Positions 27,942 to 37,110 of a stretch of DNA of 64,000 bases are shown here, in pieces. The DNA comes from Schlesneria sp. DSM 10557. GTDB lineage: Bacteria; Planctomycetota; Planctomycetia; Planctomycetales; Planctomycetaceae. Both the position numbers and the translations under genes were made by a program. The stretch spans positions 124,001-188,000 of the forward strand of contig NZ_CP124747.1 in the NCBI RefSeq assembly GCF_041860085.1. Reading direction: 5' to 3'. Position 1 is the first letter of the stretch. Every line of letters starts with the position of its first letter. Below the pieces are notes generated by a model that saw nothing but the letters and a program-made list of their open reading frames with translations, made no database searches and was not told the DNA's origin.

Positions 27942-30167
27942 TCAGTTGGCAACAGGAACTGGAAAGGCCCGCAGCCGCTCGCTGACGATTGTCGGATTGG
28001 GACGCAATGACCCGATCACGCTGGCGAGTGCCCCCTTCACGTCCGGGTTTTCCGTGTTCTTCCAACCTGCGTGGAGATTGATGACTTCATCTTTGGTGAG
28101 CATCAGGCCGAACTGCTGGATGTGGTAGGCCAGTTGGTTCGCCGCCGTCTGCCGCACGCCGTCAATCATCTGTGGGTTGACGGCAATGTCTGCAAGGCGT
28201 CGCTGCGCAGAGGGGGTTCTGACTCCAGCCAGCCCGATCAGAGCATTGGTGGCGATCGCAGGATTTTCGGTCGCGAGGACTAACTCGTTTTCCACTTGTG
28301 ACAAATCGAAAATTTTCGAGAGGCTGCCGCTGCCGATCGTTGCCAGCCAGTAGGCCGCGGTACTCATCTGCAGGTCACGCTCTTGTGGCGTCAGCGGATC
28401 TGACTTGACGGACTTGATGAACGGGAAGAACTGATCCAGGAAGTCAGACACGGTAGCGGATTCGGCGATGTAGGTTGCAGGTGCCGAGCGAGTGACCAAC
28501 CGGGTCAGGTCATCCGTCAGGTCGCCGGGCCCGTAAAGGACGATCGGCAACTGAGACGTCCTGGCATCCGCGCGAAAGTTTGACAACGTCTGGGTTAAGT
28601 CCCATCGCTGAACATTGACATGGATCAAGACAACTTCGACACCGGTAAGAGTGGAAGCCAATTCAAAGCCCTGACGTCCGGATGCGGCCATATCGGCGGC
28701 ATATCCACCGCTCGACATGTAGCCCATCACCGCACTGGCACGGTGAACGTCCGAATCGATGACAATGGCTCGAGGTTGATTCACATCCGTCAGAGCCCGG
28801 GCGAGGATCCCGACAATTCGATTGGAGCCCGAAAAGCCATGTTTCGGATCGAGCTTCAGGATGGTCGTAGCAGCTGTGAACTGCACCCGTGGATCGGGAG
28901 AGTTCAATGCAGCCAGTACGGGCGACTTCGTCCCGTTTCGCGATATCAGTTGCTCTCTCGTCCCCAGTTGTCCCAGGATCTCGAGTGCAGGCACCGCCGT
29001 GGATGGACGTTTTGCGTCGAGCGCCTCGGCAAGCACCTGTGCCATCGTCTCTTCACCCGCTGTCAGGCCCAGATACATGGCCGTGCCGGGAGTACTCACT
29101 CGTGGTGTATCCCAGCCCTGACGCAAAACTTCGAGCCCCAGGAGTGCGGCAAGATACTGGCGCTGTGGTTCGGGTTGTTCGGGTGACAATGCCAGAGATT
29201 GACGTGCGAATCGGGTCGCCACGTAGAGTGATGCCAATTGTGGTGAAATCGCCTTATCGACCACCGTCCCGACAGCGTCACTCCACGTCCACAGATGGAC
29301 ATTGCCGTCATCATCGACGGGAAGAGCCTGAGGAGTGCGGTAATAGAGTCGTGCCAGACGCCGCAGTTCGTTGGCTGCCGTCACCGACGAAAACTGCAGT
29401 CCCAATTTCGGGTATGACTTCAGCAACTTCGACAGTGCATTCTTCGCGGAAGTCTGCACGCCTGCGGGTTGCTGTTCATCAAATGCGGGAAACCAGAGAT
29501 AGGGGATGGCTTCGGGCGATTTGAGATATCCTAATGCGTCGATAATGGCAGCCCGGACTCGTTCGTCCGGGGTATCCATGGCCCCAGTCAAGGCAGGGAC
29601 GACCTGTGGTCCCATCCGCACCAGTGCCAGCAGCAGCGTGTCCTGCTGATCGACCATCTCCTGAAGCGACATCTGCCGCAAAATCTCGGGAACAACTTGG
29701 ATTCCCGCATTTCGGAGTTCCGCTGTGGCGAGTGCACGTTCGGTTTCATTAACCGATAATCGCTTGATGAGGGTATCAACAAACGCCGGGTCAGCCGCCT
29801 GAAGTCGCGCAGCGGCGTTGAGACGATCGAGCAAGTTCTGTGAGTTCGGCTGCAACTCTTTAAAAAGGGAAAGCTTTACGAAATCACTCGTACCGTACTT
29901 GTCACGCAGTTGGATCAGCGTTTCGTTATCGGGTTCAGTGGCTTCAAATTGCTCAAGATAGAGTCGAGCAAGATCAAGCCGGGCCAGATCGGCCGTGAGA
30001 ACTGCTGCGGCGAACATCTCTTCCGGAGTCGTCGGTTCTTTTAACAGCGGCGAACGTTCGATGGCTGGCTTTGGGGGCGAAGGCTGGGCCCAAAGAGTTG
30101 ACGCACCGGATAGTACAAAGACCATCCAGGCGACGAGAATTGGTAACATAATCCGAATTCGGGCCAT
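27942..30167 (-). CDS. Exported HEAT-repeat protein with degenerate receiver-like domain
   Basis: A 741-residue protein. A signal peptide (IRIMLPILVAWMVFVLSGAS, cleavage after WAQ) directs export. HEAT-like helical repeats follow (VVPALTGAMDTPDERVRAAI, ALEILGQLGTREQL, LAALNSPDPRVQF). Residues about 460-580 look like a CheY-type receiver: RAIVIDSDVHRASAV keeps the acidic pair, and LPIVLYG fits the fourth strand, but VVLIHVNVQ has no Asp at the phosphorylation position. More helical repeats end the protein. GGAG lies before the ATG at 30167. Binding partner unknown. Confidence 0.8.
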   Translation of the reverse strand: MARIRIMLPILVAWMVFVLSGASTLWAQPSPPKPAIERSPLLKEPTTPEEMFAAAVLTADLARLDLARLYLEQFEATEPDNETLIQLRDKYGTSDFVKLSLFKELQPNSQNLLDRLNAAARLQAADPAFVDTLIKRLSVNETERALATAELRNAGIQVVPEILRQMSLQEMVDQQDTLLLALVRMGPQVVPALTGAMDTPDERVRAAIIDALGYLKSPEAIPYLWFPAFDEQQPAGVQTSAKNALSKLLKSYPKLGLQFSSVTAANELRRLARLYYRTPQALPVDDDGNVHLWTWSDAVGTVVDKAISPQLASLYVATRFARQSLALSPEQPEPQRQYLAALLGLEVLRQGWDTPRVSTPGTAMYLGLTAGEETMAQVLAEALDAKRPSTAVPALEILGQLGTREQLISRNGTKSPVLAALNSPDPRVQFTAATTILKLDPKHGFSGSNRIVGILARALTDVNQPRAIVIDSDVHRASAVMGYMSSGGYAADMAASGRQGFELASTLTGVEVVLIHVNVQRWDLTQTLSNFRADARTSQLPIVLYGPGDLTDDLTRLVTRSAPATYIAESATVSDFLDQFFPFIKSVKSDPLTPQERDLQMSTAAYWLATIGSGSLSKIFDLSQVENELVLATENPAIATNALIGLAGVRTPSAQRRLADIAVNPQMIDGVRQTAANQLAYHIQQFGLMLTKDEVINLHAGWKNTENPDVKGALASVIGSLRPNPTIVSERLRAFPVPVAN

Positions 30168-30792
30168 TTGGCAGACTCCGCTTGGGCACTTCGTTTCCGG
30201 GCCCAATCCGTTGGGCGTCATTCGCAGTGCTCTCTCTCAAAAGAGACCCTGATCTCATTTACCGAACGTGATCGATTGAGGATGGCCTCGCGATGACGAA
30301 TCGGATGTATCACGAAACAGAGTAGTCTCGCAATCGAATCGACATCCCGGCAACCACTGCATCGGGAATAAGCGGTACGACTGCTTCCAAATAGCGAGTC
30401 GGTGTCTCGTTGTAACCAACACTCCAACTGGAGGAACTTTGACGGTTACATCGTTCTTGACGTGTATACTGATTTTGTCAGTTTAGAGTTCAGTGTACGG
30501 TGATCTCTGCCGAACCTGATGTCGATCAAGGGGACGGGACCGCGAAAGATGGTTTCAACGATTTGAGCGTGCACCGGGTGGGGAATCCGTGATGAACAGA
30601 GGGGCGCGGCACGGACGGTTCAGGAGCATCGGAGAGGCACAGTATGGCGCCGTTCGTCAGCACTTTGGAGGGGACCACATATAACCGTCACATCATATCC
30701 TTCACATCGCGTATCTGGTGCCGATTGCGGTGCCTGATATGATCGAGGCCGCTATCCGAACAATCGAACAGCATTTTGCAGGTGAGCGTTTC
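30168..30792. other. Divergent intergenic region upstream of the alcohol dehydrogenase
   Basis: 625 bases with no recognisable gene; it must hold promoters for the HEAT protein and the dehydrogenase. TTGACG at 30439 and TATACT at 30465 resemble promoter boxes but are 20 bases apart. An AGGTGAG site lies before the ATG at 30793. Confidence 0.4.
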
Positions 30793-32004
30793 ATGTCACA
30801 CCGCGACTACTGGAATTTCTACTCGGCCGGGCGCATCGTTTTTGGATCGGGAATTGTTCGCCGGCTGGCTCAGTTCCTCGAACCCTGGAAGCCAAAACGA
30901 ATACTGCTTGTTTCGGATGCCATCCTCGCGAAGGTTCAAATTGTCGATCAGGTGAAAGCTCCCCTGGAAGCAGCCGGGATCTCTGTGACGATCTTCGATG
31001 GGGGGGAACCTGAGCCCTCATTCAAGACGGCGGATGCGGCGATTGAAGTGGCGCGCGGGGCCAAACCCGATGTGATCGTGGGTGTCGGTGGAGGAAGCAA
31101 TCTGGATCTCGCCAAAATCGTCGCAACTGTGCTCACGCACGGGGGAAGCTACCGCGACTATTTTGGTTTTGGAAAAGTTCCCGGCCCGATCATTCCGCTG
31201 GTCTGCATTCCGACGACAGCAGGGACGGGGAGTGAAGTTTCCCACGCCGCAGTACTGACCGATACTGAGGATCAGACCAAGATCAGTTCGCTCAGCCACT
31301 ATCTCCGTCCGGTTTTGGCAGTCGTCGATCCAAAGCTGACGTTAACGTGTCCTCCCCGTGCATCAGCCGATAGCGGTATCGATGCCCTGACGCATGCGAT
31401 CGAAGCTTACACGGCAGTCCACTATCATGAACTGGATGTCCCGGCAGACGAACCCTTTCCCTACGACGGAAAACAGCCTCTTGGTGATTGCCTGGCGGAA
31501 CGGGCGATTGAACTGGTCGGAAAGCATCTGGTTACCGCCGTCAACGAACCACAAAATCTGGCAGCGCGAGAAGGTATGGCTCTCGCGGCGACATTGGCGG
31601 GGCTCGCCTTCTCGAATAACGCTGTGGCTCTCGTCCATGCACTGGAATATCCGATTGGCGGAGCTCTGCATTGTTCTCATGGCGCGGGAAATGGTCTGCT
31701 GCTCCCTTATGTGATGCGGTTCAACCTCCCCTCCCGCTTACCTGAATTTGCGCGGATTGCGGAACTCCTGGGGGCTGATACCAAGGGGCTTTCGACGGAA
31801 GCGGCAGCGGAACTGGCAATCACTCAAGTGGAAGCGCTGCGAAGTGCCATTGGTATTCCATCCCGGATTCGCGACCTGGGCGGGACGCGCGATCAACTTC
31901 CTGTTTTTGCCCGGAAATCGTTTGGAATCAAGCGACTCATGCTGCTGAATGGACGCTGCCCAACAGAACAGGACCTGCTCGAGATTCTTGAGGCCGCTTA
32001 CTGA
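30793..32004 (+). CDS. Iron-containing (group III) alcohol dehydrogenase
   Basis: A 403-residue Fe-ADH family enzyme. NAD-binding GVGGGSNLDLAK, PTTAGTGSEVS, and metal-site segments SGIDALTHAIEAYT, HALEYPIGG and CSHGAGNGLLLP supply the Asp and three His ligands. It oxidises an alcohol or reduces an aldehyde. Position beside the H4MPT one-carbon genes makes methanol/formaldehyde a plausible but untested substrate. It converges with the ATP-grasp gene, only four bases separating the stops. I use the ATG at 30793; upstream ATG at 30739 is weaker. Confidence 0.92.
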   Translation: MSHRDYWNFYSAGRIVFGSGIVRRLAQFLEPWKPKRILLVSDAILAKVQIVDQVKAPLEAAGISVTIFDGGEPEPSFKTADAAIEVARGAKPDVIVGVGGGSNLDLAKIVATVLTHGGSYRDYFGFGKVPGPIIPLVCIPTTAGTGSEVSHAAVLTDTEDQTKISSLSHYLRPVLAVVDPKLTLTCPPRASADSGIDALTHAIEAYTAVHYHELDVPADEPFPYDGKQPLGDCLAERAIELVGKHLVTAVNEPQNLAAREGMALAATLAGLAFSNNAVALVHALEYPIGGALHCSHGAGNGLLLPYVMRFNLPSRLPEFARIAELLGADTKGLSTEAAAELAITQVEALRSAIGIPSRIRDLGGTRDQLPVFARKSFGIKRLMLLNGRCPTEQDLLEILEAAY

Positions 32005-32008
32005 GAAA

Positions 32009-33184
32009 CTACGCACGGATTGCCGATCGAACTGCCTCGCCCCGCATTCGCAACATTTCCTCCACGGCGACAGGGTCCGAGCCCTCGGCAAAGACAGTGC
32101 AAATCGGCCAACCTGCATCGATCGTTAATGGAACTTGGGGGATATCTGTCACGATGGGGGTCTGCCACGGGTCAATTGACCGAAAGTAGTGGCGAAGTTC
32201 CGGGGCGGATATCGACTCTACAGCGTACAAAATCTGTTTCGCGACGATCCTTTGTTGATGGTTCTCGCTCGTACCGTGGTCTCGACCTGACTCAACCCGA
32301 CCTGATACAGCCTGACACGACACAGGCTGCGGTGACAGCAGCGAACGACCCGACGCAAGTTCAAGCACTTCCACCGATGCTGTGTAACGTGGGTTGATCT
32401 CTAACAGCCAGGCGTGCTGAGGATCCTCGATGAAGTCAAAGCCGACCAGGCCATTCAGACCTGAGGTCTGACTGACAATCGTCGTGACAATTTCGGTGAT
32501 CGACCGCACGATGTGATCGGGAAGATCGGTCACGGGGCCGGTCGAGCCGCAGTAGGAATAGGGAGTCGGGGCGGGCAGGGGATTCGCCAAGCGAAGTGCG
32601 CGAGTCGCTCCCAGCCAGGCGGGCGGTTTCCCTTCATCACAACGAAACAAGACAGACAGTTCGCTGCCGGAAACTCGACGCTGGAAGTAGTGAGGCTCCA
32701 CGAACGGGCTACGTTCTGCCACCTCGTCCCATACCCGAATTTGACGCCCACCGGCACTCGAAAGTGGCTTTTGCAGCCAGCAGCTATCGGGGGGAGGTGG
32801 CGCCGATTGGCGGGCCACGTCGAGACAGGGAAGTCCTGCTGCACGCAAAACTGAGGAAATCCAGGACGGATTTCGGACATGAGCCAACGTTTCCGGGTGA
32901 GCTCCGATCAGAGGGCCGAGATTCCGGTTTTCTTCCAAGATGCGCGAGAGAATTTGCGGCTCGTTTTCGAGAGCTCCGCAGTACATCCAGCCGTCGGCAC
33001 GAATGTGGGCCAGGTCGTCTGGCAGGCTTTCCGGGTAGCGACGGACGGGAATTGTTTGGGCCGTCTGCTGCAGGTCCCAGTCGACAAAAAAGTCGGCACA
33101 CATCGGTCGCCAACCAGCTCGTCGTACCGAATCGGCGGCCGCTCGAGTGCTGCCACCGATGATCAGGATCTGACGAGATGACAT
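32009..33184 (-). CDS. ATP-grasp protein linked to the H4MPT one-carbon pathway
   Basis: A 391-residue ATP-grasp enzyme. ILIIGGSTRAAADSVRRAG starts a Rossmann-like pre-ATP-grasp domain. LQKPLSSAGGRQIRVW is the ATP-binding loop, and LVGFDFIEDPQHAWLLEINPR holds the metal-binding Glu and Asn. ATP-grasp genes recur next to fae, mtd and mch genes in methylotrophs and planctomycetes, where they are thought to act in tetrahydromethanopterin or methanofuran synthesis. That role is inferred from its divergent position to fae. ATG at 33184. Confidence 0.85.
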   Translation of the reverse strand: MSSRQILIIGGSTRAAADSVRRAGWRPMCADFFVDWDLQQTAQTIPVRRYPESLPDDLAHIRADGWMYCGALENEPQILSRILEENRNLGPLIGAHPETLAHVRNPSWISSVLRAAGLPCLDVARQSAPPPPDSCWLQKPLSSAGGRQIRVWDEVAERSPFVEPHYFQRRVSGSELSVLFRCDEGKPPAWLGATRALRLANPLPAPTPYSYCGSTGPVTDLPDHIVRSITEIVTTIVSQTSGLNGLVGFDFIEDPQHAWLLEINPRYTASVEVLELASGRSLLSPQPVSCQAVSGRVESGRDHGTSENHQQRIVAKQILYAVESISAPELRHYFRSIDPWQTPIVTDIPQVPLTIDAGWPICTVFAEGSDPVAVEEMLRMRGEAVRSAIRA

Positions 33185-33244
33185 GGTTGAATGGCTTTCT
33201 TGGGACAGGAAAGAAAAGAGTCGCACGCGTGTCGTTGATCCTGC

Positions 33245-33340
33245 CCGAGCACGATCAGGTTACCCGTGCAAGGTGCAGTTTCGTGGTTGAAGCGGGCAAG
33301 GGAGTGACTCCGTCGGGATGGCTTGGGCCGAGCACGATCA
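33245..33340. promoter_or_regulatory. Two 13-base direct repeats between ATP-grasp and fae genes
   Basis: CCGAGCACGATCA occurs at 33245-33257 and again at 33328-33340, 83 bases apart, in the 315-base divergent region between the two one-carbon genes. This is a candidate operator pair. The rest of the region (33185-33499) shows no gene; a TGAGGA ribosome site precedes fae. Confidence 0.45.
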
Positions 33341-33499
33341 AGTCGCCAAGTAGCTGGAAAATCATGGTATGGATGTGGTATCACAACGGCCAATTCTCCG
33401 GCATCGTGCCGCAGGATTCCGGTCTTGGGATCGGCTCGCCTCTGCGACTGCGAGGTTCTGAGTCGTCGACCAGAAATTACTTTGAATGAGGATTACAGC

Positions 33500-33997
33500 A
33501 TGTCGTTCTATGTTGGTGAAGCCCTGTCCGGTGACGGTAATGAAATTGCTCACATCGATCTGCTGATCGGCGACAAGTCGGGGCCCGTCGGCGTCGCCTT
33601 CGCCAATGCTCTGGCCAATCAGAGTTCAGGTCACAGCAATCTGCTGGCCGTGTTGGAACCAAACCTGGCTGTCAAGCCAGCCACCGTCATGATCACAAAG
33701 GTCACGATCAAGGGTGCAAAGCAAGCCGTCCAGATGTTCGGCCCTGCTCAGTACGCTGTTGCCAAGGCCGTTGCCGACTCCGTCGCTGAAGGCGTGATCC
33801 CCAAGGATCAGGCTGAAAAGCTCTGTATCGTTTGTGGCGTCTTCATTCACTGGGAAGCTGCCGACGACAAGAAGATCTTCCAGTACAACTACGACGCAAC
33901 CAAGCTCTCGATCGCTCGTGCCATGAAGAGCGAGCCAAGCGCTGACGAAATGGTCGCCAAGAAAGAAACCGCAAAGCATCCATTCTCGGGTGTGTGA
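33500..33997 (+). CDS. fae: Formaldehyde-activating enzyme
   Basis: A 165-residue Fae, full family length. It condenses formaldehyde with tetrahydromethanopterin to methylene-H4MPT in the cytoplasm. [19 protein letters not shown] contains the catalytic histidine (about residue 18). [38 protein letters not shown] and the C-terminal KHPFSG are typical. Upstream, an out-of-family extension runs to 33323 and is not used. It lies beside ATP-grasp and the broken mtdB, forming a formaldehyde oxidation or detoxification module. An intrinsic terminator follows 36 bases after the stop. Confidence 0.97.
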   Translation: MSFYVGEALSGDGNEIAHIDLLIGDKSGPVGVAFANALANQSSGHSNLLAVLEPNLAVKPATVMITKVTIKGAKQAVQMFGPAQYAVAKAVADSVAEGVIPKDQAEKLCIVCGVFIHWEAADDKKIFQYNYDATKLSIARAMKSEPSADEMVAKKETAKHPFSGV

Positions 33998-34033
33998 GTT
34001 TAAACGCTGGCGATTCTGCTAAGTGATGCGCAG

Positions 34034-34068
34034 GCCCGTGGAATCTCGTTCCACGGGCTTGTCTTTCT
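34034..34068 (+). terminator. Intrinsic terminator of fae
   Basis: A perfect 10-base stem GCCCGTGGAA/TTCCACGGGC with a TCTCG loop, followed by TTGTCTTTCT. The group II intron begins at the very next base. Confidence 0.9.
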
Positions 34069-35992
34069 GTGCGCCTGGCATGTTGTGTTTCTCGGAGATG
34101 CAAGTTCTCTACGGGCCGTGATGACCGGAACCGTGAGCTGTAGGACAGGGTGCCCGCCGCGAGGCGGGATCTGAAGGAGCCGAAAGCGAAACTTGGACTC
34201 GACGAACAGAAACTGGATACAAGGCCGACGTGGTGGGGTAACCCGGCAGTGGACGGGGATGCCCAATGCTCATCCGACACTCACGCCGGTAAATCCAGCG
34301 AGGCCCAAGGGAAAGAAGCACAACTTACCCGGGGAGATCTCTCTTCGTGCCGGTCGACCCGGCTATGTCGGTGGCAACACACCGTCAGACGCGTGGAGAG
34401 AAGTCAGCCGAGGTCGTAGTAGTTGGGGTGCATCGTCAGACACGTTGGTCATGACTTACTCACCGGCGAAGGACCGAATCTAAGATGCAGGGTACGCCTG
34501 AGACGACTCGATGAGAGCGGAGCGACAGGAAGGCAGTTGGTATCAACGGCGACTCTTCGGAGTCGACGGAGAACCCCCGCGCCACGGCCAAGGCGGTGCG
34601 GACAGCATCCAATCTGCCCGGTTCGAGGAGTCACAAACTCTCGCGGCGTCAGACCAGACACGCGCCTTGACCGACAACCTGATGGAAAGGATTTGTGACC
34701 GAGACAATCTCAATCGAGCCTATCGCAAAGTGAAAGCGAACAAGGGTGCGCCCAGGCGTCGATGGGATGACCCTCGACGATTTGGCCGCCCGGATTGCGA
34801 CTCACAAGGACACGCTGATCGCCTCGCTTCTGGAAGGACGATACCAGCCCCAACCGGTGCGTGGAGTGCAAATTCCGAAGCCGGGAGGTGGAATGCGACA
34901 ATTGGGCATTCCGACGGTTGTCGACCGACTCGTACAGCAAGCGATTCTGCAGGTTCTCGAACCGCTATTTGATCCGACGTTCTCGAACTCCAGCTACGGG
35001 TTCCGCCCCGGTCGCAGTGCCCACCGGGCCTTGGCCGCGGCTCAGCAATACGTGGCCGAAGGACGTCTCATCGTCGTGGATATGGACCGAGAAGTTCTTC
35101 GACAGGGTCAACCACGACATTCTGATGGGACGTCTGGCGCGACGCGTGCCTGATAAGCGTCTGCTTCGCATCATTCGCCGGTTCCGGAAGCGGGGCTGAT
35201 GCAAGACGGTGCCTGCCTTGCACGTCAGGAAGGGACGCCGCAAGGCGGTCCCTTGTCACCACTGCTGGCGAACTTGTTACTGGACGATCTCGACCGGGAA
35301 CTGGAGCGTCGCGGGCACAAGTTCTGCCGCTATGCCGATGACTGCAACATTTACGTGCGGACAAAAGCAGCGGGAGAACGCGTGCTGGCCTCGCTCACGA
35401 CATTCCGGAAACGCATCTGCGATTGCGGGTTAACCGCGATAAATCCGCAGCAGCGTACATCCCGACCGGAAATTCCTGGGCCACCGTCTGCTCCCGGGCG
35501 GGAAGCTGGGGTCGCCCCTCAGAGTCTCGCACGGGCACGGCAGAAGGTGCGTGAACTGACGAAACGCAATCGAGGCGTCAGCCTCCGACGGATGGTGACC
35601 GAACTCAACTCGTTCTTGACCGGATGGGTGACATACTACCGACATGCCCAATGTCGGTCTCACCTCGAACGTCTGGATGAATGGATTCGACATCGTCTGC
35701 GCTGCGTTCAACTCAAACAGCGGAAACGTGCGAAACCGATCTCCGACTTCCTGATCTCGTGCGGAGTACCCCGGTACCTCGCGTGGATTCTGGCTAACTC
35801 GGGGAAAGGATGGTGCGCATGGCGGGTAGCCCTCCCGCTCAACATGCCATGTCCATCGACTGGTTCCATCGTCTCGGCCTCGTCTTCCTGACCCAAAGGC
35901 ACGCCGATTTACAACCATCTTAGAAACCGCCGGATACGATGAGTACGTCCGGTGGTGTGGGAGGACGGGGGTAACCCCTCCTCCTACCCGAT
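34069..35992 (+). mobile_element. Group II intron, class C type, inserted after a terminator
   Basis: A 1.92 kb element. The 5' end GTGCGCCTGGCATG matches the GTGYG intron start. A structured leader of about 600 bases without coding potential precedes a reverse transcriptase frame. At the 3' end a domain V-like hairpin (35926-35958, ACCGCCGGA pairing with TCCGGTGGT, CGC triad) is followed by a G/C-rich domain VI-like stem, and the element ends CTACCCGAT. Insertion directly behind an intrinsic terminator is the hallmark of bacterial class C introns. The encoded protein is broken, so if the sequence is right this copy cannot move unaided. Confidence 0.85.
34682..35923 (+). pseudogene. Group II intron reverse transcriptase/maturase, multiply frameshifted
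   Basis: Fragments in several frames assemble to a full class C intron protein of about 415 residues: ICDRDNLNRAYRKVKANKGA, then GVDGMTLDDLAARI, IPKPGGGMRQLGIPTVVDR, YGFRPGRSAHRAL, EKFFDRVNHDILMGRLARRV, QEGTPQGGPLSPLLANLLL, the catalytic FCRYADDCNIYV, and a maturase end SLRRMVTELNSFLTGWVTYY to LVFLTQRHADLQPS. I count about seven indels (near 34755, 35083, 35184, 35417, 35455, 35514 and 35817). The catalytic YADD is intact. Either genuine decay or consensus errors. Confidence 0.85.
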
Positions 35993-36047
35993 TTCGAGCC
36001 TGACGGACGTCCGAGGTTGTTGCTTATTTCCGGGGTAGGGTATGGCC

Positions 36048-36904
36048 ATGAAAAGATCCTGATTCAACTCGATACTGATTCCTTGCCCAGCAGTTTCGAC
36101 AGAGTTGTCGCCGTCGATGCGGGGGTGGATGAACTCTTCAGCTATGGTGGTGTGACGCCGGACAATGTCGAGACCCTTGTCCACGGAGCCATTTTCACGC
36201 GTAAGCCGTCCGATCTGGTCAATACAGCCATCTTCGTCGGAGGAAGCAATGTGGCTGCCGGTGAGCGCTCCTCAAAGCCGTCACGAAGTCTTTGTTCGGT
36301 CCATTCAAGGTCTCGGTCATGATGGACTCGAACGGTTCCAATACGACGGCCGCGGCAACCGTTCTTGCTGCGTCCCGACATCTGGACTTGTCCAAAACGA
36401 CCGCTGTCGTGCTGGGAGGAACCGGGCCTGTCGGTTCCCGGGTTGCTCAGTTGCTGCTGCAGCAGGGAGCCACCGTGCGACTCGCCTCCCGATCTCTGGG
36501 CGCCCAACCGCCACCTGCGCAGGGCTGAAAGAGATCGCTGACGTGAGTAAGCTGAGTCCGCACGAATCTCAGTCCGACGCCGGACTCGCTGCTGCCTGTG
36601 AGGGTGTCGATTTGGTTGTCGCTGCGGGAGCGGCCAAAACGCGTCTGATCAACGCCGAACAACTCAGCAAAATCTCAACCCTGAAAGTGGCGATCGACTT
36701 GAACGCGGTCGCCCCCGCCGGAATCGAAGGGATTGAGGTCATGGACAAGGCCCGCGAAGCCGGACAAACAATTCTTTATGGCGCGGTCGGGGTCGGGGAA
36801 CAAAAATGAAAATCCACCATGCTGCCGTCCGGAAACTGTTCACATCAAACACCTTAGTGCTTGATACGGCTGCAATCTACGACTTGGGAGCGTCTCTTTC
36901 CTGA
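36048..36904 (+). pseudogene. mtdB: Methylene-tetrahydromethanopterin dehydrogenase, frameshifted
   Basis: Pieces in successive frames rebuild a protein of about 285 residues: KILIQLDTDSLPSSFDRVVA and YGGVTPDNVETLVHGAIFTR, NTAIFVGGSNVAAGE, then FGPFKVSVMMDSNGSNTTAA, NAD(P)-binding VVLGGTGPVGSRVAQLLLQQ, TCAGLKEIADVSKL, VAIDLNAVAPAGIEGI, and a C terminus MKIHHAAVRKLFTSNT. The order and motifs match MtdB/MtdC, which oxidise methylene-H4MPT with NAD(P). Four apparent indels (near 36052, 36266, 36500, 36797) break it. If they are sequence errors the gene is functional and completes the step after Fae. Confidence 0.85.
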
Positions 36905-37110
36905 GGCCTTTTGCCTCCGCAATGATCAATTCATCACCCTCGCAAGTTGCCAGCTCGACGTAACTTGACTCCGTTCCTGCCTGAATTCCGGATGAGCGAA
37001 AAACGACTTGTTGACGGACTCATGTTTGGCCGAGAGAATCAATATGTTGCGAAATTCCGTGTCTCGGATTCGCAGCGTGATCGGCGAACGTTGCCGAAAG
37101 GGATTCCCGC

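Noticed and set aside
30439-30470. Possible promoter, TTGACG and TATACT
   Set aside because: The spacing of 20 bases is too long for a usual housekeeping sigma factor promoter; kept only as a remark.
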